Below the pieces are notes generated by a model. The model ran no database searches. It was given only the letters and a program-made list of their open reading frames with translations, and had not been told where the DNA came from. Positions 43,301-53,178 of a stretch of 64,000 nucleotides of DNA are shown piece by piece (position 1 is the stretch's first letter; each line of letters starts with the position of its first letter). A program made the position numbers and the translations under genes. The DNA is from Beroe forskalii. Taxonomy: Eukaryota > Ctenophora > Nuda > Beroida > Beroidae. Location of the stretch: the NCBI GenBank assembly GCA_011033025.1, contig WFMF01000219.1:62001-126000 (forward strand). The letters are read 5' to 3'.

Positions 43301-46146
43301 ACACTCTCAGAACACTCGTAATAAACCTGTGACCGGAGTCTCACGCGGAAATTATATAATGTCGACACTTACTTAATTAAGTGGCTTGCTTCCTGTTAAC
43401 GAGGTGAAAGTTTTTTCAGTTCCAATGGTATTCTGGGGTACGTATAATAGTAAAATTTGTCGTCGTAGCGGAAATAATTATAGTAGCCTGGTCTGAGCCG
43501 TACTGTGTCATGCGACCTCTCTGGCTAGATAGAGACCTCTATGACGAATTAAGGCTCAAAAAGGGCCGTTTTTAAGCCAAAACTTTTCTCCCTTATAAAA
43601 GACAAAAATGCGTGATTTCGCAATTTTGACGTCAGTTATATGTCTTACTTAGGTCTTCCATGAATGGTGTGCAAAGTTTCAGCTCAAACTTTGAATTTCA
43701 GCCCTCAAAAAATAATTCAAGGCCTTCTCAGAGCTTCATTTTACTTTCGGCAAGCTGAAGAATGGTACCAATGAGTTCGTCTTGTCGAGACAAATCAGAA
43801 TTACCAACTTTTAGGGCGCTTGGATTTGTCCAATATTCCGAAATTTCCATAAAATTAAGAATAAAATCAAATGCCATCTCCTTGACCCAGGTGATATCTC
43901 GCTGAAGATAAGTCAGAGTGGGAAGTATGTACACGACTTCGTGAAGATACGGAATGTGCTGGAGATAGAGAAGTGCTCGACTAAGGACGAAGGCTACTAC
44001 AGGTCAGGATGGGTTCCACTAGATCGCTCATTATTGACGGGAGGCTCGATAGATTAGCGCAAATCTACTGTTCGCGCGTCAACTTTGGGTCAGTCTCCCA
44101 TATAAACGGGAGCCTTCATTATCTATGACAATGACGTCACTCAGAAAAATATAATTAAGCGCATCTAGCGCTTTAAGCAGTAAGGTTAGGGTTCTGGTTA
44201 GGGTCAGGATTTGTCAGGTTTAGGATAAGGATTAAGGTTAGGGTTTTGGTTAGGGCAATGGTTAGGTTAAGGATACAAAAAAAATGACGTTTAGATCTGT
44301 GACGTCACTCAGAGCCGTTTATATGGGAGACATACCCAACTTTGAGTATAACTCTTTCGAAGATACAGCATATTTGTATCATTTTCTTGCTTCGAGCCCG
44401 TTCATGCAGCTACCTGACTGCTCCCAAATTTAATCCTGTCATTGCTAAAAAGTCTAGAAGTCTCAAGCTTTCATTTTATTACTTCCGAATCCAAGCTCTG
44501 CCATTTATCTCGTTTCCAACGTAGTTTCGATTGACTGTCATCATTGCAGTCAATATCACTAGTCAGCAACATGATTCCACCCTGTTACTCACAGCGATCT
44601 TATTCTTACTGCAAAATGCAGTAATCTTTCAGTTTCAAAATGCAACTTTGTAACTACCAACGACTTGCACATTTTCTTGCTTCCACTAAAAATCGCTGTT
44701 CAAACCGATTTAATGGCACACGTCGAGGCTTTCCTCTGCCTTCCAGAGCGGTAGTACTATGCAAATAATACCAACCGACAGGAAAATACGATAATTGCAT
44801 CTAATCATGACGCTGCGTGTCTGTTTGATATGGAAATCGACATGACAAATCATAATGAAGAAACGAGCTTTCTCTATATTTATCTCAAATTCCGGTTGAA
44901 ATAATTAGCCTGAATTTTATAAGTCAGCACTTCCGTTTTAAGTGACAGCTTTTGTAGTATGACGGATAGATGCTATAAATGGATAAATGATAGAACATAA
45001 TTCAACTGAGGATGACAAGATAGTAGTTAGTCATCCTATTCCTAATTGTTCAATCTCCCCTATCTCCCCTTTTAAAGGGCAAAGATCTCCTCATAATATC
45101 ACTGTCAGATGGGGGATCAGATCGGGCTAATCTCCGATTCCCAATCTCCTCTTTAGAGGAGATTGGGAATATGATACTATGATAGTGATCAATATAATAC
45201 CTTCTAACTACCCCTCTAACTCCCCTCTACCTCCCTCTTAACCCCCATCTAACATCCCCGTTTACACTTTACCTTCCCTCACTTCCAGATGTGAAGCGTG
45301 GAACTACCTGGGTTCAGACAGGGGAGATGTCAGGGTCAGGGTCTACACATACAGAATAGCTCCAGAACTGATGACGGGACCTATTAACACGGTGGTAACG
45401 GATGAGAAGAACATGATGGTGCGGTGTGTCTTCACAGGGATGCCTCCTCCTAGGGTGGTGTGGAGGAGGGATGGAGAGGTGAGTGGGGGTGGGGAGGTGA
45501 GTGGGGAGAGGGAGGGAGGAGGGATGGGGTGTGGAGGGGGAGAGTGGGAAGGAGGGATGGGGAGGTGAGTGGGGATGGGGAGGTGAGGGGTGAGGAGGGG
45601 AGGGGGAGGGGGAATGAAGGAGAGAAGGAGTGGAAATGGGAATGGCAGGAGAAGTGGGTACGCGATAGGGATGGGCCGTGTAGGGACAGGTGTTGGGAGT
45701 GAGAAACTGAGAGGTGAGTGGAGTGAGTGGGATTGGGAAGAAGTGATGCGTAGGAGTGGGTAGGAGGAGGATTGGGATTTGAGAGGAAAAAAAGACGCGA
45801 GTGGAGAATGGTTAGGGGATCAGTTAAATATGGCAAAGCAACATGTGTATCCTCTAGTCCCTGATAATATTTTCACCCCCAGGTGCTGACCTCATCTGAC
45901 AGACTCCTGATCTCGAATTCTGACGACGGCCTCACCTCCAACCTTCTGATTCGTGAGGCAGTGAAGGCTGACAGTGGCAACTTCTCCTGTGAAGGGTACA
46001 ACTCCGCTGGGTCCACCAAAAGGGGAACTGTTCCCATTGAGATAAACTATTCCAGCGCATCAGGACTGAATAACGGAGCTGTCAGAGCTCTATCACTCTT
46101 CCCTGGAGTCCTGCTGCCATTGCTGTTCCTGTTACCGCTCACTTAG
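28342..46146 (+). CDS. Secreted/GPI-type surface protein: signal peptide, LCCL domain, seven Ig domains; 19 exons
   Basis: Exons: 28342-28410, 29977-30097, 30741-30836, 31737-31842, 31988-32142, 32347-32506, 33942-34132, 34256-34350, 34760-34849, 35554-35708, 36104-36219, 36895-37018, 37284-37352, 37546-37735, 38986-39114, 39505-39643, 43891-44002, 45289-45478 and 45883-46146. Phases agree across every join and give 856 residues. Exon 1 encodes a hydrophobic signal peptide (MVTYNCFGVLLLVSGVV). Exons 2-3 encode an LCCL domain (CHVVCPNGCSKDY, then YTASTPICIGALFQGIIGDE). Ig domains follow at about 132-236, 237-331, 350-451, 452-520, 520-622, 623-706 and 707-825, mostly split by one intron; examples are LTCKVNP.ITWYND, LTCVATGNPIPDITW and DSGNFSCEGYNSAG. 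The last 20 residues (LFPGVLLPLLFLLPLT) fit a GPI signal or membrane tail. Likely adhesion or recognition; ligand unknown. I know no named family with this order. The exon 5 donor is unusual (AG|GCGAGA, a GC donor); a GT alternative joins 32111 to 32352 and drops about 13 residues. Confidence 0.88.
29578..29696. mobile_element. 119 bp inverted-repeat element with 42 bp arms
   Basis: Left arm 29578-29619 (ATAAAAGCGGCGAGGCTGAG start) and right arm 29655-29696 are inverse with a single mismatch. The spacer contains GGGTGACGTCAATATC. Lies in intron 1 of the LCCL-Ig gene. No clear target duplication, no coding capacity; probably a MITE. Confidence 0.8.
29765..29804 (+). repeat. Partial upstream copy of LCCL-Ig exon 2 start and its acceptor
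   Basis: TGAGTAAATTAACCTCTTGC then CCCAGCAGCCATGTACACAG repeats the true intron-exon junction at 29953-29991 with a few differences. The copy ends after about 14 exon bases, so splicing here would lead into non-coding DNA. Confidence 0.75.
29873..29935. repeat. CpG-rich GCGCGGCGCGC element fragment
   Basis: TTGCGCGGCGCGCTTCCTCA then GAACTGGAGGGAAGC closely matches the sequence at 48639-48680, so this is a dispersed repeat. Confidence 0.6.
31008..31077. mobile_element. CRE-type mini-element, diverged core
   Basis: ATAGGCGGTGTTTT at the left and TTCGCCTATA at the right with TA at both edges. The core ACTTATGATAATAACGCC has lost the TGACGTCA site. In an intron of the LCCL-Ig gene. Confidence 0.7.
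31250..31318. mobile_element. CRE-type mini-element, both ends present
   Basis: ATAGGCGGTTTGCTTCCATC, AATTCCCCATTCTAAAC and a right end GACGCCTATT. Core site decayed to TTACGCCA. In an intron of the LCCL-Ig gene. Confidence 0.75.
34596..34671 (+). repeat. Partial copy of LCCL-Ig exon 9 with acceptor, no donor
   Basis: Seventy-six bases matching 34760-34835 with about five differences and preceded by the same CTTTCAG/CTCTCAG acceptor. The copy keeps the reading frame but runs into a TCCCACTATTCCCAC repeat and meets a stop without a splice donor. The complete exon follows about 90 bp later. Confidence 0.85.
34672..34745. repeat. Minisatellite TCCCACTATTCCCACC
   Basis: Four to five copies of CTCCCACTATTCCCAC separate the partial exon from the full exon. 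Confidence 0.8.
35951..36076. repeat. CpG-rich foldback element, copy B
   Basis: Arms of about 45 bp: CAGTTTGAACTGTAGTGTGC at the left pairs with GCACACTGCAGTTCGAACTG at the right, and inner GTGCGCGGCGTAA pairs with TTATACGCCGCGCAC. Related to 2776-2895. It ends 28 bp before the acceptor of the exon starting at 36104. Confidence 0.8.
36220..36894. other. Intron of the LCCL-Ig gene, nothing further seen
   Basis: No exon, repeat or RNA gene recognised between the exons ending at 36219 and starting at 36895. Confidence 0.4.
38660..38975. repeat. Degenerate TTCCCACTTT repeats
   Basis: At least eight variants of CATATTCCCACTTTC or AATATTCCCACTTTTG surround the partial exon copy at 38819-38867. 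Confidence 0.75.
38819..38867 (+). repeat. Partial copy of LCCL-Ig exon 15 start with acceptor
   Basis: CTTTATTTCAG followed by 38 bases (TTGGACGCACAGAACCTGCT onward) identical to the first 38 bases of the real exon at 38986. The copy then breaks into AACATATTCCCTCTGTAAAT. Between copy and exon lie repeats of GGAACATATTCCCACTTTC. Confidence 0.88.
39312..39500. mobile_element. Two or three decayed CRE-type mini-elements in a row
   Basis: AAGCCATGATAATGACGTTA (about 39330), CATCCTATCTCCTGATAATG then ACTTCGA (about 39403) and CATCCTAATCCCTGACAATG (about 39470). The last lies immediately upstream of the exon starting at 39505. Confidence 0.6.
40589..41707 (-). CDS. Small coiled-coil protein, three exons, antisense in an LCCL-Ig intron
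   Basis: Exons: 41707-41594, 41359-41249 and 40750-40589, all GT-AG and phase 0, giving 128 residues. The start ATG is in a good context (AAAATGG), directly after a possible acceptor CCCACAG, so upstream coding exons cannot be excluded. The product is highly charged with heptad-like spacing (RRYESMAAELEEIRATLLQ, DIDLLDKELDTAFQQ, LRYVTRELKQRERKLGLLEK), consistent with one long coiled coil. No signal peptide or membrane segment. The stop TGA at 40591-40589 overlaps a strong donor (GAGG|GTGAGT at 40597/40596), so the last exon may instead splice on. Family not recognised. It sits inside the 4.2 kb intron 39644-43890 on the opposite strand. Evidence is splice phase plus composition only. Confidence 0.65.
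42267..42333. mobile_element. CRE-type mini-element, 67 bp copy with both ends
   Basis: TAGGCGGGTGACGATGACGT, CATTATCATGATG and right end TTTAAACACGCCTA. TA flanks both GGCGG-type ends. Inverse orientation relative to 27689. Confidence 0.85.
42597..42660. mobile_element. CRE-type mini-element, inverse orientation
   Basis: GAGAGTGACGTCATTATCAG, GGTTTAGAATTGTCAATTG and right end TAACCGCCTT. Confidence 0.8.
43164..43226. mobile_element. CRE-type mini-element
   Basis: CAGGCGGTTTCAAATCGTCA, TTTCACCATTCTAAGGCC and TGATAATGACGTCACTC. Confidence 0.8.
44088..44336 (-). mobile_element. 249 bp hAT-like MITE with telomere-like interior, copy 2
   Basis: Opposite orientation to 3171-3419 and exactly the same length. 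The ends are GGTCAGTCTCCCATATAAAC and GTTTATATGGGAGACATACC. The 8 bp CAACTTTG is present perfectly on both sides (44080-44087 and 44337-44344). The interior is TTAGGG-like repeat in this orientation, with GTGACGTCACTC near the ends. It lies in the LCCL-Ig intron 44003-45288. Confidence 0.92.
45479..45790. repeat. GA-rich minisatellite in the penultimate LCCL-Ig intron
   Basis: Imperfect repeats of GGTGAGTGGGGATGGGGA and GGAGGGAGGAGGGATGG. It starts at the splice donor itself (GAG|GTGAGTGGGG), so the array supplies many GGTGAGTG donor look-alikes. Confidence 0.8.
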
Positions 46147-47756
46147 CCCCATGGCAGCCCGTTAGTTGGGCTGTTTTGTCTCAATGTTTTCTATGTGGAT
46201 CAGTGGCTGATCTGAGATGTTATGTGGCGTACTCGGTGAAAGTTATGAGCGATTGAAGACAACTTCATTTCGACTGGGATGTGTCTGTTTGTGGACCATG
46301 AACAAATCAAGTTCGTGTGATTCCTTCTCACTTACGAAAACAGATAGCATTCACTTTAAGCGGAAGACTCAATCACACGATGCGCTGTATTTTTCAGAAA
46401 CGAATACAAACAACAAATATGAGCAAAAATATTTGATTTTGTGAAGAACTTAATTCTTTGATAATTTGTTGACATTAATTATAATGACTAATTCACTACC
46501 ACTGAACTTGTGGACACGAGACCATTTCATTTCTGGCATAGTCTGGCGTTGGAACTTGGCCCTACAGAATTGGAGTAGGAGGCTTCACTCGAATGGACTC
46601 ATTCTCAAGTGGTAGTGAACACAGACACATTTTAGGTATCCCTAACTAACTCAAACCGAAATGTCTAACCCCTTTTTTGGGTTGAGTCATAGATGAATCA
46701 GGTCTTGGGTGATTCGGTCCATATAGTATTTATTTCAGTCGGGGTACATAGCACAAATGCAATGGAAATGACTATTAGCAACTTTGTTCCTCTTGCTTTT
46801 TGTAAGCAACCATGGACTCAATGACTGTGGCTGGTGAAATCGAAACTAAAAATTCCCAAAACATTATACGCTGGTGCTGGCTTTTCAGAATATTTTGATA
46901 TTTGTTATTTTGCTTATTTATTTGTAACACTGATGCAGAGCCTTTTGACTCAAACGGTGTGAAATCAGGCCGAAGGCTGTAACCGCAAGCTAGAAACTGG
47001 TTGTGGACTCATTAACAATTCCTTGGAATTTAATAGTTAGACCAAAGATGGCATGTATGGTAATTGTTTTTATGCATTAAATTTAAATTTCATTTTCAAG
47101 TAGTCAAAAAGGTCGAGTTTAATGTGACGTAATCGTATTACTATTACTATTTATTGCATTTGCATTGATTTTGAAGTTGTTTCCGAGTTTTTGTAACAAA
47201 CAATTTCAATAATAGAATCACATTTATTATATTTATACGACTTCAATCAGACCCATTTAAGTTTATTTTAACTTTATTATGTGTATTGCATTTTTGATTA
47301 TAATTATTGTTTGCCATTGTGCATGTGTGACCTTTCACATTGCCTCATTGATTAATACCAAAAAACTATTTTAATCTTATTTGTTGATCACTTTCATTTT
47401 CATGTTTTCATTTCAGTTTCACCAGCTCAGAATGTTACATGACATACGGCGTACGATGAATTGTTATCGACCGACTCCCCACACTCCTTTTGGCGGGCCA
47501 CGCCTCCAATTCCATTAACCATTGATTATATGTTATATTTTCCATTTTGCCCCCAAGGGTACTCGCCAGACGTTACCAGTACCACTACCAGTACCTGGCC
47601 CCCTTCGATGTCATATTTTATTATTTTACCTAAAATTTGGGCCAGACAACGTATGGCAAATTGGTACAGTATGAAAATGATATACTTCCATGGCCCATGC
47701 ACGTTCCATTGTAAAGTCGTCAAATTTTACGCCGTAAAAATAAGTTAAACTGTCAA
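46147..47756. other. 3' flank of the LCCL-Ig gene
   Basis: Holds the 3' UTR of the LCCL-Ig gene and AT-rich intergenic DNA. An ATTAAA-type signal occurs near 47074, but no end can be fixed. Confidence 0.4.
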
Positions 47757-48570
47757 ACTTGTCTGTCGTTGACAGACCCTGACCGTGAGAATATTGCTTT
47801 GGGACTTGCATCAGCGGTTCAGGCAATGTTGCGTCCGAAAATGTTGCACTTGCAGACTGAAAGTGTGAAACGCCCATTTGCATTTCCATTCTCTTGCTAA
47901 ACTTTTTTCCTGTGACTTCAATTACTTGTGAGTTTGTCTGACGTTGACAGACCCTCTCGAGAATCAGCGGGTCATACATTGTACGACAACTTGTGAGTGT
48001 GTGTGGTGTGGCTCGCGCGCTTCTCGCAGGGAAGCACCGAGCCCGCGTACTCACACACACACAATGCCAATTAAGGAATCCATTCTCTTGTCGTACGATG
48101 TATGACCTTGTCAGGCGTTGCCTGACGACGTCAGACAAGTATGACCCGCTGATTCTCGATGAGAATCAGCGCGCGGGCGCTGATTCTCGAGAGGGTCTGT
48201 CAACGTCAGACAACCATTCTGGAGTCCAGACTAGACGTATGGTGTGTACTTTTAGTTGTACGAATGGCAAATCAGAAAGAGCTAGAGTAGCATGGGCGTT
48301 TCGAACTCAGCTCCTATCTCCGTTCCTATGCCCGCATAGGTGTGTGTACGCGCGCGGCGCTTCTGGGGAAGCGCGCCGCGAAACGCAAACAGAGATATAC
48401 GTCTTTAGCAACTGCCATCGAGGTTGTCGTACGATGTATGACCCCGCGCTGATTGTCTGACGTCGTGGCGCGCGCGAGGGGGCCGGGGTCAGGCAACGCC
48501 TGACAACCCACTGACGCCAGCGCGGCGCTGATTCTCGAGAGGGTCAGACAATCATCGAGGTCCAGTGACT
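47757..48570. repeat. Cluster of nested inverted repeats
   Basis: A perfect 36 bp inverted repeat bounds 47934-48213 (left TTGTCTGACGTTGACAGACC start; right end GGTCTGTCAACGTCAGACAA). Inside, GTCATACATTGTACGACAA pairs with GTCGTACGATGTATGAC. A diverged second copy of the right half lies at 48423-48551, and a short left-end copy at 47757-47785. CTGATTCTCGAGAGGGTC occurs in both complete halves. No coding capacity. Confidence 0.8.
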
Positions 48571-48800
48571 ATGAGCCGCACATAAATTGTAAAACTTTTT
48601 TGCGCGCTTGCTTGCTAAACACTTGTATCTCTGTTTTCGTTGCGCGGCGCGCTTCATCAGAACAGTGTGTCCCGTAGGGAAGCGCGCCGCGCGAGCCACA
48701 CAGGGATATACGTGTTCAGCAACGGCGTGCGGCGCGTGATTTTGAACTTTTGTGTTTTGTGGATGTGGTTCGAGTAAAATAGTGCGCGGCGTTGTCACAT
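48340..48800. repeat. CpG-rich GCGCGGCGCGC hairpins
   Basis: Two hairpins: GCGCGCGGCGCTTC/GAAGCGCGCCGCG near 48350-48380 and GCGCGGCGCGCTTC/GAAGCGCGCCGCGC near 48640-48700. The second matches 29873-29935 over CGGCGCGCTTC.TCAGAAC. Confidence 0.75.
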
Positions 48801-51055
48801 GCTATGTTGCATGTGTCCCTGTTTGAATTCGCGCGCCTTTTTTCTGCATGTTCTCTGAACACGCACACTTTCGCGTGCAAAATAAGTCCTACAACGTAGG
48901 ATCACAATTTCTGATTTCTGGCCCCGATCTTTTCATATTTCATCTTGATTGAAGTCCTTTAAGTTAAGTACAGTCCACGAGAAGGGATTTTGCATTTGTT
49001 TTAGTGAATTCCACTGTGATTTCAATATCTTTTCTCAATAGAACTCTCAGTAGAACTCTCAATAACTTAATCAATAGAAATTACACATTTCATTATGCGG
49101 TGTTTGACTATGGCATTGATTGAGGCACCTGCATTGTTCAACGTCGATTGAATGAATTGATCAAATGAAAAACACACACAAATGCTTGTGCTCGCTGTTT
49201 TGTGTGGAAGTCATCACAAAAGTGCATTGTGTGTGGTCTTGAAGATCCAGTTTAATGCCTAGTGAATCATAGAAACAGTTGTGTGACATTTGCTAAAATT
49301 GAATTTGAGAACGATGAAAACTTAATAAAATGTCTTCTCAGGAAATCCCTTCTATCTGCCCAAGAGCAGAACCCTGAGAGTTGGTGCACTACCAATTTTA
49401 CTGAATTTTCTAATGATAGCCAGTTATGATTTGGGAAATAAGACCAATGTTTGTGTTCATATTTTGCAATCAAGACTCTTATATGCAAAATTTACTTATC
49501 AAGGTTCCACCCTTGAATCACCAAGACTCGGGATGGGAATGAATATGTGTGTAGGTGTGTGTTTTGTGTGAATCACTGATTATGATATCTATAATAGCCT
49601 CTCACTAATTACTTTTGGGCATAAGTAATGTTACCAAACCAAGGTAAATTTATCTGCAGAGTGTTGTAAAGTCTCACACAATAAAATACTCTCGACGTCA
49701 ATTATACCATCAACTTATGTGAACAACTTCCATGTTATAATGAGAGTTGAACATGACGAAAATGACTTTGAGGCTTCACTCCACAGTTATAGACATATGA
49801 AGAAGTGAATGATAGTCTATAATACCATGTATCAAGGAAATCATGATAAATTCCTGATACCTTCTTTACTATTGACTGATATGAATATTTACAAATCAAA
49901 TATATGAGATATAGAAGACCGTGATCTGTGTGGCAGGTGGTCACCAAGGGCCCTATGAAGCGAATAGCCACTGTGTCCTTTCTCCAGCCACAGATACTGC
50001 TGCATGGATCACTTGGTTATACTGGAAGAAATTGGTCTAATGATACATAATTTCTGGCTTGGGAACTAAGCCCAGAGTCCGAAAATCAAAAAGACCAATT
50101 CTCAATAGCCTTAACTTCATGTTACTGAATTAAAATAGATTACCCAAATACTTGATATGTGCTATCACATACGTATGTTTCATCATATGAAGTGTCCCAT
50201 GAAGGAGCTCATGCTTGACTGAACCTCCCTAGAGTGACACATCTTGTATTCGATGGTTCTCTATACCATGGTGTTACACCCTATGACTTGCTTTATTTTC
50301 TATGTCTTGTATGGGCATGATGAATGAACCAATAAGAATGAAGAGTTATCCTTCTTCTTCTCCTCTTCCCACAATTAGTTCCGAAAATAGTTAATAGTTC
50401 CTCAATTAAATTGATACCCATAACAATATCGTCAATTAACTTCAAGTTTTCAAAAATGATATTAGTAACTAGGAAAGTCAAATATAAACTATGGTTTTTT
50501 ATAATAGATTGTTTAAATAACTGTTTTGTTCAAGAGTCCATAATGAAGTAATGAAAAATCATGTCTTTCAGCAATATTCTTTCCAAGGAAGGTTTCGATT
50601 CTAACTTATTCATTCATCTTTTTTTAGTGTGTGTATGTGTGTTATTGTAAAACATTTTGGAGATCAATAAAAATATTCTTTTACTCAAAATATTCTTTTA
50701 CTCATTTGTTGATGTAATATCAAAATTGTTTATTTCATTTACTTATGTGTGTTTTTCATTTGATCAGTCCATTCAATTGATGTGGAATGATGAAACCACC
50801 TCAAGGTCTTCTTTGTAAAACAAATACAGTCATCTGTCAATTGTTTTTAAGATATATTTCCTGAATTCAGTCCAACAGCTATATCTTTTTATGAAATACT
50901 TTTAGAAATAATTTTGATCATCTGGCAAACTTTCAATAACTTAACTTAAGGACTACTTACTGTTGCTAGGAATGCCTGGAAATATGAATCAACAGTACTT
51001 GATAATTTTTAGAGGTTACTATTGTACCAATGTAGCCCCAGTTTCTTTCTAAAAA
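48801..51055. other. No feature recognised
   Basis: AT-rich DNA with no supported exon. It could include remnants of the LINE 5' to 51056, but I cannot see recognisable protein similarity. Confidence 0.4.
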
Positions 51056-51663
51056 GTGACTATTGTAATAAAGTTGGGCCCCAACACAGACAGTAATTTA
51101 ACATGTCAACCTTCTTATACAATCAAATATCATATTAAATTCAAGATTCTATTGATTGTATACAAATGTTTAAATGGATATGGACCTGACTATTTAAAAT
51201 CTATGTTTAAATATGCAGATTTCAATCACTCTATCTTTTTACATGAGCCTAGAGTTCTGACACATTTTGGTGAGTGTGCTTTTGAGAAATCAGGGCCAAA
51301 ATTGTGGAATAGTCTTCCTTTAGAATTAAAAAGATGTTCATCTATTGACATTTTTAAATATGCTCTGAAAACGTATTTATTTAAACAAGCTTTTAATATT
51401 ACATAACTTAAATGCTTTAATTTTCTTTATATATTGCTTTGACCATCAGACAGTGCTTATTTATTTTTAAAGTTGAATTTAAGCCTAAGCTCAGCTTAGG
51501 CTTCTTTTATTTATTCTGATTATCTTATTTCATCAGTTTACTTTGTGTTTGCGTGCACTGTCATAGAAGTTTTTGTTTCTATTGTTTTCGTGGCACAGCT
51601 GTGCAATTAATTAAGTTGATGTGCCACTATAATTTATAAGTTTAAATTATTATTATTATTATA
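51056..51663 (+). mobile_element. LINE (non-LTR retrotransposon) 3' fragment with RT C-terminus
   Basis: The open frame 51056-51406 encodes the conserved tail after the reverse transcriptase: FKILLIVYKCLNGYGPDYL, then SGPKLWNSLPLELKRCSS and FKYALKTYLFKQAF. This block is typical of CR1/L2/jockey-type elements. Similarity is clear from about 51130; before that the frame is probably shifted, and an in-frame stop lies at 51050, so the copy is 5' truncated. The 3' UTR contains a hairpin GCCTAAGCTCAGCTTAGGC (51482-51500) and ends in an ATT repeat tail (51645-51660), as in CR1/L2-type LINEs. The clade is inferred. Not functional as it stands. Confidence 0.85.
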
Positions 51664-53178
51664 CAAGGGAAAGGGGGTCTTAGCCTGAAATCCTTAAAGA
51701 AGACAATTAGCATATACTATTTCAAAGCTATTAACAAACCAACCACATTTCAATAATAGTCTCAACAACCCAAACCACATACAACAATTTATATTGTTTT
51801 TAAAACCATGTGTTGGATAAAGCCTTACCAAAACTGACAAAATATTCCACTGTGATGCTTTAACTTCATTTGCAAAAGTGGAATTGTAGAACAAATACAG
51901 TCATCTTTGTGAAAGTCAAGCCACAGAACTCTCCAACAGCCCAAACCATACCCTTTGATGGGATCCATTAAAGAAATGCCTTCATCAGACAGCCAGGCAG
52001 ATACAAGTTAAGTCTTGTAGATTGATGTCTTGAAGAATGTTTACTTTGAGATTTAAATATAATGAGACACCAAAAATGATATGGTTTAATGAAAGTTGAC
52101 ACTGTGGCACACAGACTTGTGACTGTGTCGTGGGGTTAAATGCATTTTACAGGCACCCAATGCTCTCCCAACTACAAGATATAGTGTCTTAGTTTCAGAT
52201 GCTCTTAAAGCCTCAGGGAAATTATCCAGTGTAGAGAATATAAAGTTCCATCTGGTTCAGACAAGATCAAAAGATGAAGGGGGCTGTTTTACTTGTTTTG
52301 TAAACCTTTGTTTCATTATTGTTTTATTAAATATGATTTGCTTGTTTTCTTCAGTAATTTTGCTTATAGCAAAATAACTGTTTTGATGTCAGTTTAACAT
52401 TAGTTGTCGACCACTATGGGAATTTCCTATCTTGAAGGTTCAACATTTTATTTTTCATCCAAATATTATGTTGATTATTTCTGTTGTTTTTTGTCAGTTG
52501 TAGTGAACAGATGAATAATCACTTCATGGCAATACTTGTGTCTTTGTTGAAACCCAAAAGTCTTGATAAGCGTTGATGAATGTAAAATTAACATCACAAC
52601 AGTTATAATAAACTTGTATTCTGTTGAGAGCATGTTGGTATGCAATTCTTGAATTTATGTAGACAATGATGTTAATTTTCAAAAAAGACTTATTTGCTGG
52701 ATCATAGATAAAAGAGGAAATCAGGGGCCTGCATAGACTTAGATTGATCGAATGAATTGTTAAATTCTTAACATGTACAAGTGCTTGAACATGAATGGAT
52801 TTGAAGGAAAGCTTTGTGAATATGTTTGCAAGTGTTTCCACAATTACAATAACACAAAGCTGAGCCTGCATGACCACTTTTGGATGTTTTCAGACTCAAG
52901 ACTGACCCAAGTCTGTGCAGACACCTCATTCTTCAATTCAATTCAAATCAATTCAATTCAATTATATGTTTAACAGCACATAGGATAAAATCTATACTGC
53001 TTCTGGGGGCAACTCCTCAAATTTTTAAAATTTTTATTTTTTTATTGAATTCTTGATTTATCTAATATAAGATGACTGTTATGTGTATAATATTTTAATG
53101 TGCCATCCATGAAAAGGTTGAGATACTACATAATCCTTATTTCTAACTAAATTGTCCTTGAGGAAGACATGTGAGACT
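51664..53178. other. 5' flank of the EGF gene
   Basis: AT-rich. AATTCAATTCAAATCAATTC-type simple repeats occur at about 52933-52965. No TATA box or 5' UTR exon can be fixed. Confidence 0.4.

Noticed and set aside
43728..43934. 68-codon minus-strand frame overlapping an LCCL-Ig exon
   Set aside because: No splice signals consistent with the antisense coiled-coil gene, and it overlaps a well-supported plus-strand exon.
45450..45836. 128-codon Pro/Ser/His-rich frame on the minus strand
   Set aside because: Composition artefact of the GA-rich intronic minisatellite.
47626..48460. Open frames of 155-170 codons on both strands
   Set aside because: They lie across nested inverted repeats, where palindromes keep both strands open.
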